Assembly: GCA_903830015.1 (NCBI GenBank)
Contig: CAIKSH010000095.1
Location: 1 to 5,982, forward strand
Reading direction: 5' to 3'
DNA from: an uncultured Solirubrobacterales bacterium
GTDB lineage: Bacteria > Actinomycetota > Thermoleophilia > Solirubrobacterales > Solirubrobacteraceae
DNA: 5,982 nucleotides
In this document: positions 1 through 4,864 of the stretch, one piece after another
Layout of the letters: each line of letters starts with the position of its first letter
How positions within the stretch are numbered: the first letter of the stretch is position 1
Notes under the pieces: model-generated
Database searches by the model: none
The model's input: only the letters and a program-made list of their open reading frames with translations
What the model was told of the DNA's origin: nothing
Program-made: the position numbers and the translations under genes

Positions 1-988
1 ACGCCTCGAGGTCGAACTTCCGCGCCGCCGAGGGCCCCAGGTCGCCGATGGCGATGTCGACGACCCGGTAGGGGAGGCCGAGCCTCTCCATGATCTGCTC
101 CTCGATGGCCAGCAGCCGCTCGTGCTCGGCCTTTGCCTCCTCGGGGGCGACGAAGCTGAACATCTCGACCTTGTCGAACTGGTGGACCCGGAAGATTCCC
201 TTCGTGTCCTTTCCGGCGGCGCCGGCCTCGCGCCGGAAGCAGGGCGAGAACCCGGCGTAGCGCAGGGGAAGCTCGCCGGCGTCGACGATCTCGTCGGCGT
301 GCAGGGAGGCCAGCGCCACTTCGCTGGTCCCGGTGAGGTAAAGGTCGTCGTCGGCCAGGCGGTAGATCTGCTGTTCGGTGTCGGGCAGGAAGCCGGTCCC
401 GTAGAGGGCCTCCTCGCGCACCAGCACCGGAGGAATGACCGGCTCGAAGCCGTGTTCGCCGAGGAGGTCGAGTGCCCAGCGCACGAGCGCCAGCTCGAGC
501 AGCACGAGGTCGCCGCGCAGGTAGGCAAAGCGCGACCCGCTCAGCCGGGCCCCGCGCTCCATGTCCACCCCTTCGCCGGCGAGCTCGAGGTGGTCTTTCG
601 GGTCGTCGAGGGTCGGCCGCTCGCCGGCCTCGCGCAGGACGGTGTCCTCGTCGGGAGCCTCGGGCTCGGGGAGGTTGGGCAGCTGGTCTACCACCGCCTG
701 CAGCTCCTCCTCGACGCCGGCCAGCTCTTCCTGGATCGCCTTGGCCTGCGCCGAGACCTCCTTCATGGCCGCCACCTGGACCTCCGCGTCGCCGCCGTCA
801 CGCTTGGCGGCGGCGATCGCGTCGTTGGCCTCGTTCTGCTCGGCGCGAAGGGCTTCGAGCTGCGGGATCAGCTCCCGCCGGCGCTCGTCGAGCTCGAGCG
901 CGCGGTCGAAGTCTTCGGCGGCATTTCGACGAGCGAGTGCCTCGCGGGCCGCCTCCGGGTCGCGGCGCAGCTCGCGGAGGTCCAGCAC
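1..988 (-). CDS. serS: seryl-tRNA synthetase, C-terminus cut by window edge
   Basis: This cytoplasmic class II aminoacyl-tRNA synthetase charges tRNA-Ser with serine using ATP. The 329 visible codons start at GTG (986-988) and read VLDLRELRRDPEAAREAL, the usual SerRS N-terminus. Residues about 26-104 are charged and heptad-like, fitting the tRNA-binding coiled-coil arm. The catalytic domain follows: the motif 1 region around GFEPVIPPVLV (180-190), the serine-binding TGTSEV (219-224), and motif 2 beginning FRREAG (251-256) and continuing through IFRVHQFDKVEMF (265-277). The sequence GDLGPSAARKFDLEA (315-329) is the stretch just before motif 3. Motif 3 and roughly the last 90 residues lie beyond position 1; this is a window-edge truncation, not a broken gene. 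The start lies 7 nt after the cytochrome c stop with no clear Shine-Dalgarno, so it probably depends on translational coupling with that gene. The GTG was chosen because the family N-terminus begins right there. Confidence 0.96.
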   Translation of the reverse strand, partial: MLDLRELRRDPEAAREALARRNAAEDFDRALELDERRRELIPQLEALRAEQNEANDAIAAAKRDGGDAEVQVAAMKEVSAQAKAIQEELAGVEEELQAVVDQLPNLPEPEAPDEDTVLREAGERPTLDDPKDHLELAGEGVDMERGARLSGSRFAYLRGDLVLLELALVRWALDLLGEHGFEPVIPPVLVREEALYGTGFLPDTEQQIYRLADDDLYLTGTSEVALASLHADEIVDAGELPLRYAGFSPCFRREAGAAGKDTKGIFRVHQFDKVEMFSFVAPEEAKAEHERLLAIEEQIMERLGLPYRVVDIAIGDLGPSAARKFDLEA

Positions 989-995
989 GGCGGGG

Positions 996-1514
996 TCAGT
1001 TGCCGGCGTTGCCGGACATGCCGTCCGGCATGCCGCCCATCCCGCCGGTCGACTGCACCGGCGTAGGGCCCTGCCGGATCGCTTCGGCCAGCGGCGGGCA
1101 GGTGTCGGTCTTGCCGGTCACCGAGGGCTGGGTCTTGACGTCCTTACCCGAGTACTCCTGGAGGAAGGCCGAGACGGCCTTGGCCTCCGGGCCCACGACG
1201 ATGTTGGCCGGCATGATCGCCCCGGAGAAGCCGCCGTTCTGGATGGCGTACATGACCGCGCCGTAGCACTCCTTGCGAACGTTGAAGTTCGGGCCGTCGG
1301 GGCGCTCGCGGTCGTTGATCTTGGTCGCCGAGCCTTCGGCGCCGACCACGCTGAGCGTGTGGCAGCCCGAGCAGCGCTCGGCGAAGAGCCGGCCGCCCTC
1401 GTTGATCGCGGCCGACTGGCTGTTCACCGAGTCGCCGCTGTTCCCGCCGCAGCCGGCCACGGCGAACCCGGCCACGAGGGTCAGGGCAAGTAGGGCGGGG
1501 CGCATCAGGGCCAT
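996..1514 (-). CDS. membrane-anchored (lipoprotein) c-type cytochrome
   Basis: This is a 172-residue secreted monohaem cytochrome c. The N-terminus has a basic start, a hydrophobic stretch and a lipobox ending V-A-G-C at Cys22, so it is probably exported, lipidated and anchored on the outer face of the membrane. The haem site is CSGCH (Cys48, Cys51, His52), and the likely distal axial ligand is Met101 in GAIMPAN. The spacing and the pattern NGGFSGAIMP fit class I, c6/cbb3-like small domains. Two further cysteines (Cys83, Cys139) could pair. The tail after residue 155 is rich in Gly and Met (Met159, Met162, Met166). Translation could begin at ATG 1514 or at ATG 1505, three codons later; both keep the signal peptide, and neither has a good Shine-Dalgarno. 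The gene lies 67 nt downstream of the membrane protein gene and 7 nt before serS. It probably carries electrons in the respiratory chain; its partner cannot be told from the sequence. Confidence 0.9.
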   Translation of the reverse strand: MALMRPALLALTLVAGFAVAGCGGNSGDSVNSQSAAINEGGRLFAERCSGCHTLSVVGAEGSATKINDRERPDGPNFNVRKECYGAVMYAIQNGGFSGAIMPANIVVGPEAKAVSAFLQEYSGKDVKTQPSVTGKTDTCPPLAEAIRQGPTPVQSTGGMGGMPDGMSGNAGN

Positions 1515-1523
1515 GCGCGGCGG

Positions 1524-1549
1524 ATGATACGAGACCGGCCGCCGGTCAA
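1524..1549 (-). promoter_or_regulatory. candidate promoter for the cytochrome c gene
   Basis: On the minus strand, TTGACC (1549-1544) and TATCAT (1529-1524) each match the sigma-70 -35 and -10 consensus at five of six positions. The spacer is only 14 nt, shorter than the usual 16-18, so either the -10 acts largely alone or the match is fortuitous. The -10 lies 9 nt before the ATG at 1514, which would give a transcript with a leader of only a few nucleotides. A dyad (1533-1547) overlaps the -35 and fills most of the spacer. Confidence 0.35.
1533..1547. repeat. perfect 15-bp dyad, 7-bp arms with 1-nt centre
   Basis: GACCGGC and GCCGGTC flank a single C at 1540. The element lies 18 nt before the cytochrome c ATG, between and overlapping the candidate -35 and -10. 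With a 3-nt loop it could also form a 6-bp RNA hairpin. Its position suits a repressor or activator operator. In DNA this GC-rich, a 7-bp inverted repeat can arise by chance, so function is unproven. Confidence 0.35.
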
Positions 1550-1551
1550 GC

Positions 1552-1574
1552 CGCGCGACCCAAGGGTCGGCGCG
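1552..1574 (-). other. GC-rich hairpin between membrane-protein gene and cytochrome c gene
   Basis: CGACC (1556-1560) pairs with GGTCG (1565-1569) around a 4-nt loop. After a one-base bulge at 1570, CGCG (1552-1555) pairs with CGCG (1571-1574). The hairpin follows the stop of the upstream membrane-protein gene by 7 nt in the direction of transcription. No run of T follows it, so it is not a classical intrinsic terminator. It could weaken read-through or protect an mRNA end. Confidence 0.3.
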
Positions 1575-1581
1575 CCGGCGT

Positions 1582-2025
1582 TCAGGCGGTGCCCAGGACC
1601 CGCAGGGCGAGGAAGGCGATGACGACGCACGCCAGCGCCGCGGTGGCGAGCTCGCGGCTGGCGATCTGCAGGACGACTTCGCGCTGCTTGACCGGTTCGA
1701 GCCGCCCGACCGCCTCGGCGTCCTCGAGCCCGCGCCGGTCGAGCACGTACTGCGCGGTGGCGATCCGCAGCTGCTCGGCGATTATCGAGACGGCGATGGG
1801 GAGGAGCATGTAGAGCCAGAAGAGCCCCGAGCGCGGGTCCAGGCCGGTCACCGCCGCCACCAGGGCCACCGCCGCCAGGATCGTCGTGGCCAGCTGCGTT
1901 GCGCGCCACATTCCCCAGAACAGCCGGGACCCGCTCGAGCGCCACCAGGCCCACGCGCCGACCAGCGCCGTGGCCAGGGCAATGACGGCCACCACGATGG
2001 CCGAAATATCCGCTACCTGCCGCAT
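1582..2025 (-). CDS. hypothetical four-helix membrane protein
   Basis: I do not recognise this 147-residue protein. It has four hydrophobic segments at about residues 7-28, 44-62, 67-85 and 126-145. The first is followed by a tryptophan- and arginine-rich loop (WAWWRSS, then FWGMWR). A charged, helical 40-residue loop (86-125) separates helices 3 and 4. Positive charges in both loops (Arg29, Arg34, Arg41; Arg87, Arg97, Arg98, Arg108, Lys113, Arg115) suggest that both face the cytoplasm, putting both termini outside. There is no signal peptidase site, haem motif or other catalytic motif. The start is ATG at 2025, the first in frame after the divergent region; it has no Shine-Dalgarno, but an ACAAT-containing hexamer lies 9 nt upstream. 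It is the first gene of the leftward group that continues to cytochrome c and serS, so a membrane or respiratory role is possible but only by association. An overlapping reading frame in the same direction lacks any protein-like pattern and was discarded. Confidence 0.75.
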   Translation of the reverse strand: MRQVADISAIVVAVIALATALVGAWAWWRSSGSRLFWGMWRATQLATTILAAVALVAAVTGLDPRSGLFWLYMLLPIAVSIIAEQLRIATAQYVLDRRGLEDAEAVGRLEPVKQREVVLQIASRELATAALACVVIAFLALRVLGTA

Positions 2026-2093
2026 TTAGCGCCAATTGTCACGATGTTGAATCCGGCACGTTCCGGCCGTCGTCAGGTGATACAACCAACCCT
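2026..2093. promoter_or_regulatory. divergent promoter region between the membrane-protein gene and nuoA
   Basis: These 68 bp must hold the promoters for both directions unless the starts lie inside genes. It is noticeably more AT-rich than the genes. Rightward, TACAAC (2081-2086) is a -10-like hexamer ending 7 nt before the nuoA ATG, which would make a leaderless or near-leaderless mRNA. A rival reading is AGGTGA (2075-2080) as a Shine-Dalgarno, though it lies 13 nt from the ATG, which is long. Leftward, GACAAT (2040-2035) ends 9 nt before the ATG at 2025. I found no convincing -35 at the usual spacing for either. A near-palindrome (2053-2066) sits in the middle. Confidence 0.6.
2053..2066. 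repeat. near-palindrome CCGG-n-ACGT-n-CCGG, possible operator
   Basis: The 14-bp sequence CCGGCACGTTCCGG equals its own reverse complement at 12 of 14 positions; only the pair at 2057 and 2062 differs. It lies 28 nt from the ATG at 2025 and 27 nt from the nuoA ATG, close to the centre between the two. A dimeric regulator bound here could act on both promoters. This is inference from position and symmetry only. Confidence 0.35.
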
Positions 2094-2450
2094 ATGGTCT
2101 CGACCTACTGGCCCGCCCTGATCTTCGTCTTCATCGGGGCGGCGATCGGCGTTGTCTTCAGCCTCGCGAACGCCTTCCTCGGGCCGCGCAGGGCCATCGC
2201 GAACAAGTACGAGCCCTACGAGTCCGGCATGCCGTCGGAGATCAAGCAGGGCTTCCGCTTCGGGATCAGCTTCTACCTGATCGCGATGCTCTTCCTGCTC
2301 TTCGACATCGAGGTGCTCTTCCTCTATCCCATCGCCGTGCAGCTGAGGGCTTTCGGGACCTTCGCCCTGATCGAGACAACCGTCTTCATCGTCCTGCTGT
2401 TCGTCGCCTTCGTCTACGTCTGGCGCCGGGGTGCGCTGACGTGGAAGTGA
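2094..2450 (+). CDS. nuoA: NADH-quinone oxidoreductase subunit A
   Basis: NuoA is a small membrane subunit of complex I that sits where the membrane arm meets the peripheral arm near the quinone site. The protein has 118 residues, normal for the family, with three transmembrane helices at about 6-28, 57-80 and 90-110. The family signature is clear: KYEPYESG (38-45) in the long loop between helices 1 and 2, then [18 protein letters not shown] and EVLFLYP through helix 2, with the conserved acidic pair Asp71 and Glu73. The ATG at 2094 gives the normal N-terminus ([11 protein letters not shown]), and no in-frame start lies close upstream. It is the first gene of the nuo operon. It has no well-placed Shine-Dalgarno, unlike nuoC and nuoF downstream, so it may be read from a leaderless mRNA. 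Its last 10 nt overlap nuoB. Confidence 0.97.
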   Translation: MVSTYWPALIFVFIGAAIGVVFSLANAFLGPRRAIANKYEPYESGMPSEIKQGFRFGISFYLIAMLFLLFDIEVLFLYPIAVQLRAFGTFALIETTVFIVLLFVAFVYVWRRGALTWK

Positions 2451-3124
2451 CCCGCCAGAAGCTCGAGAGCGACGTCGAGCGCGAGAAGTTCCGCGTCAAG
2501 CAGCTGCGCGCCCGCGACATGCTTCGCGGCGATCTCGAGGGCCAGGAGCTCGAGGACTACGTTCACGAGCGCGTTCTCACTTCGACCCTGGAGAAGGCGT
2601 TCGACTGGGCCCGCGGCAACTCGATGTTCCCGCTGACCTTCGGGCTGGCCTGCTGCGCGATCGAGATGATGAGCATCCCGGCCTCACGGCTGGACATCGC
2701 GCGCTTCGGCTTCGAGGCCTTCCGCGCCTCGCCGCGCCAGGCCGACCTGCTGATCCTCTCGGGCCGCATATCGATCAAGATGGCGCCGGTAATCCGCCGC
2801 ATCTACGACCAGATGCTCGAGCCCAAGTACGTGATCGCGATGGGCGCCTGCTCGAGCTCGATGGGGGTATTCAACAACTACGCGATCGTCCCGGCCGACA
2901 AGTTCATGCCGGTCGACGTCCACGTGCCCGGCTGCCCGCCGCGGCCCGAGGCGCTGATGCACGGAATCATCGAGCTGCGCTCGATGGTCCACGAGGATCC
3001 GACCCTGGGCTGGCGCGCCCGCTACTCGGCCTACGGTACCGAGGAGGTCATCCCCAAGCCGGCGGCCGACGCCACCGGGGTAAACGTCTTCGGGGCCGGC
3101 GGGACGGAGGACGAGATTGCCTGA
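2441..3124 (+). CDS. nuoB: NADH-quinone oxidoreductase subunit B (N2 cluster)
   Basis: NuoB holds the terminal [4Fe-4S] cluster N2, which passes electrons to quinone at the interface with NuoD. The four expected ligands are present: tandem Cys71-Cys72 in [10 protein letters not shown], Cys137 in MGACSSS, and Cys165 in [11 protein letters not shown]. Other family blocks are [11 protein letters not shown] (95-105) and [13 protein letters not shown] (113-125). The spacing from Cys137 to Cys165 is 28 residues rather than the 29 I expect from Thermus Nqo6 and E. coli; the loop [10 protein letters not shown] appears one residue short. The N-terminal 60 residues are charged and helical, and the tail after about 195 is low-complexity. 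Total length, 227 residues, is close to E. coli NuoB. The start is probably GTG 2441, with GGGGTG (2428-2433) 7 nt upstream. GTG 2447, which would give a GTGA 4-nt overlap with the nuoA stop, is a possible alternative and changes only two residues. Confidence 0.96.
   Translation: MEVTRQKLESDVEREKFRVKQLRARDMLRGDLEGQELEDYVHERVLTSTLEKAFDWARGNSMFPLTFGLACCAIEMMSIPASRLDIARFGFEAFRASPRQADLLILSGRISIKMAPVIRRIYDQMLEPKYVIAMGACSSSMGVFNNYAIVPADKFMPVDVHVPGCPPRPEALMHGIIELRSMVHEDPTLGWRARYSAYGTEEVIPKPAADATGVNVFGAGGTEDEIA
3106..3110 (+). promoter_or_regulatory. Shine-Dalgarno deciding the TTG start of nuoC
   Basis: A perfect GGAGG lies 6 nt before TTG 3117, inside the end of nuoB. No ATG or GTG start is available nearby in the nuoC frame that would keep its N-terminus, so this site fixes the unusual TTG start. 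Confidence 0.8.
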
Positions 3125-3617
3125 CGCCGCCGAACTCGAGCGCCTGGCCGGCGTCGTCGGGGCCGACTCGGTCCTGGGCACCGTCCACACCGACTGCCGG
3201 TCGGAGATCTCCATTCGCCCGGAGGCGATCGTCTCTGCGCTGGCCCGGATGCGCGCCGAGGGCTACGAGGACCTGCGCAGCGTCCACGGGGTCGACTACT
3301 TCCCCGAGGAGCCGCGGCTCTGCGTCAAGTACGAGATGCTCAGCCGCGAGCGCCTCGACCGCATCTCACTTAGCCTCCGCGTGCCGCTCGAGGACCCGCG
3401 GGTCCCTTCGGTGACCCCGGAGTGGCCCACCGCCAACTGGCCCGAGCGCGAGGCCTACGACATGTTCGGAATCGTCTTCGAGGGCCATCCCGACCTCAGG
3501 CGGATCCTGATGCCGGAGGACTACGAGGGCTATCCGCAGCGCCGCGACTTCCCGATCGGCGGCGAGCCGGTGATCTTCACCCACAACGAAGACTCGGTCC
3601 CGGGGTGGTTCGATTGA
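3117..3617 (+). CDS. nuoC: NADH-quinone oxidoreductase subunit C
   Basis: NuoC is a peripheral-arm subunit that packs against NuoD and NuoB and helps shape the quinone-reducing module; it carries no cofactor. The 166-residue protein shows the family C-terminal signature: [17 protein letters not shown] (103-119), [11 protein letters not shown] (121-131), EDYEGYP (134-140) and [10 protein letters not shown] (142-151). It is encoded separately from nuoD, not fused as in E. coli. Translation starts at TTG 3117, supported by GGAGG 6 nt upstream. The start overlaps the nuoB stop by 8 nt, so coupling is likely. Its own stop at 3615-3617 overlaps the start of nuoD in a TTGA arrangement. Length is somewhat short compared with Thermus Nqo5, but the conserved core is complete. 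Confidence 0.95.
   Translation: MPDAAELERLAGVVGADSVLGTVHTDCRSEISIRPEAIVSALARMRAEGYEDLRSVHGVDYFPEEPRLCVKYEMLSRERLDRISLSLRVPLEDPRVPSVTPEWPTANWPEREAYDMFGIVFEGHPDLRRILMPEDYEGYPQRRDFPIGGEPVIFTHNEDSVPGWFD
3602..3608 (+). promoter_or_regulatory. probable Shine-Dalgarno for the TTG start of nuoD
   Basis: GGGGTGG ends 5 nt before TTG 3614. It is an imperfect, G-rich match to the anti-Shine-Dalgarno and also contains an in-frame GTG (3605) that is the main rival start for nuoD. Confidence 0.45.
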
Positions 3618-4864
3618 CCACCGAGGCCCGCGAACTATCCGATTACCGGCGCCGGGAGGAGAGCGTCAGCTTCTCCGAGGAGACCGTCGTCGAGGGCGAC
3701 CGCGAGCTGCTCACCCTCAACATCGGCCCGCACCACCCGGCCACCCACGGGGTGCTGCGGCTCGTGGTGACGATGGACGGGGAGATCATCCGTGACGTCA
3801 ACCCGGTGATCGGCTACCTGCACACCGGGATCGAGAAGACCGCCGAGGTGAAGAGCTACTGGAAGGCGATCCCCGTCATCGAGCGGATGGATTACCTGGC
3901 CTACTACTTCAACGGCATGGGCTACTGCGGCGCGGTGGAGAAGCTCCTGGGCATCGAGGTGCCCCGGCGCGCCCAGTACCTGAGGGTCATCCACCTCGAG
4001 CTCAACCGGATCATGAGCCACCTGGTGTGGCTGGGAACCTCGATGCTCGACCTCGGCGCGATCTCGGTCTGGTGGTACTGCTTCCGCGAGCGCGAGCAGC
4101 TGCTCGACCTGTTCGAGATGTCCTCCGGGCAGAGGATGCACACCCGCTACGTGCAGGTCGGGGGCGTCGGCGAGGACATCCCGCCCGGCTGGGAGGAGAA
4201 GGTCCGCGAGTTCCTGGCGATCATGCCCGAGCGCTGCGAGGTCTACAGCGACCTGCTCAGCAAGAACGAGATCTTCCTCCAGCGGATGCGCGGGGTCTGC
4301 CCGATGGAGGCCGAAGTGCTGCGCACCCTCGGCGTCACCGGCCCGCTGCTGCGCGCCGCCGGCGACCCGTGGGACCTGCGCAAGGCGATGCCCTACAGCT
4401 CCTACGACGAGTTCGAGTTCAAGATCCCGATCGGCACCCAGGGCGACAACTACGACCGGTACGCCGTCCGCCTGGCGGAGATCAAGGAGTCGGTCAAGAT
4501 CGTCGAGCAGGCGCTCGACGGCCTACCCGAGGGCCCCTACATCACCGAGGACCGCAAGGTCGCCCTGCCGCCCCGCCACGAGCTGGCCACCTCGATGGAG
4601 GCGCTGATCCACCACTTCAAGCTCGTGACCGAGGGGATGCGGGTGCCCGAGGGAGAGGTCTACAACGCGATCGAGGGCCCGCGCGGTGAGTACGGGGTCT
4701 TCATCCGCTCCGACGGCTCGAGCAAGCCGGCCCGGGTGCACATGCGCGACCCCAGCTTCATCAACCTGCAGGCCACCCCGATGCTGGTGGAGGGAAGCCT
4801 GCTCGCCGACATGATCGCGACGCTCGCCGTCATGGACCCGATCATCGGGGGAGTGGATCGCTGA
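3614..4864 (+). CDS. nuoD: NADH-quinone oxidoreductase subunit D (quinone site)
   Basis: NuoD is the 49-kDa-type subunit, which forms the quinone-reducing pocket with NuoB and is related to the large subunit of NiFe hydrogenases but lacks its metal ligands. From TTG 3614 it has 416 residues, normal for the family. Seen in the sequence: LNIGPHHPATHGVLRL (35-50), containing His41 and His45; YLHTGIEK (68-75); Tyr94 in RMDYLAYY; and LELNRIMSHLVWLG further on. The C-terminus reads DPIIGGVDR. His45 and Tyr94 are 49 residues apart, as are the quinone ligands His38 and Tyr87 of Thermus Nqo4, so I take them as equivalent. The motif has His40 where Gln is common. The start is uncertain: TTG 3614 (TTGA overlap with the nuoC stop) is preferred, GTG 3605 is possible. 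Upstream ATG 3422 would read nonsense through nuoC and is rejected. Confidence 0.95.
   Translation: MTTEARELSDYRRREESVSFSEETVVEGDRELLTLNIGPHHPATHGVLRLVVTMDGEIIRDVNPVIGYLHTGIEKTAEVKSYWKAIPVIERMDYLAYYFNGMGYCGAVEKLLGIEVPRRAQYLRVIHLELNRIMSHLVWLGTSMLDLGAISVWWYCFREREQLLDLFEMSSGQRMHTRYVQVGGVGEDIPPGWEEKVREFLAIMPERCEVYSDLLSKNEIFLQRMRGVCPMEAEVLRTLGVTGPLLRAAGDPWDLRKAMPYSSYDEFEFKIPIGTQGDNYDRYAVRLAEIKESVKIVEQALDGLPEGPYITEDRKVALPPRHELATSMEALIHHFKLVTEGMRVPEGEVYNAIEGPRGEYGVFIRSDGSSKPARVHMRDPSFINLQATPMLVEGSLLADMIATLAVMDPIIGGVDR

Noticed and set aside
1..988. serS as a truncated pseudogene
   Set aside because: The frame is open to the window edge with all motifs intact so far; the missing C-terminus is simply outside the window.
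122..1493. Long plus-strand open frames opposite serS and cytochrome c (122-1066, 472-1266, 561-1493)
   Set aside because: They are GC-rich antisense shadows with Arg/Ala/Ser-rich low-complexity translations, while the minus strand encodes clear SerRS and cytochrome c motifs throughout.
1552..1574. Intrinsic terminator after the membrane-protein gene
   Set aside because: The hairpin is real on paper, but no T-run follows it on the minus strand, so it is listed only as a hairpin.
1505..2035. A 176-residue minus-strand frame overlapping the four-helix membrane protein
   Set aside because: Its translation is Arg/Gly/Pro-rich with no domain or helix pattern, while the 147-residue frame has four clean transmembrane segments.
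2441..2600. NuoB N-terminal extension as a novelty
   Set aside because: It is longer than in Thermus, but the cluster cysteines fall only about 8 residues later than in E. coli NuoB, so overall length is ordinary.
3422..3613. An ATG-led upstream extension of nuoD
   Set aside because: It would run 64 codons out of frame through the most conserved part of nuoC and gives an Arg/Pro-rich sequence unlike any NuoD N-terminus.
4027..4689. A 220-residue plus-strand frame inside nuoD
   Set aside because: It is an Arg/Gly/Pro-rich shadow of the nuoD coding sequence, which has continuous family similarity in its own frame.
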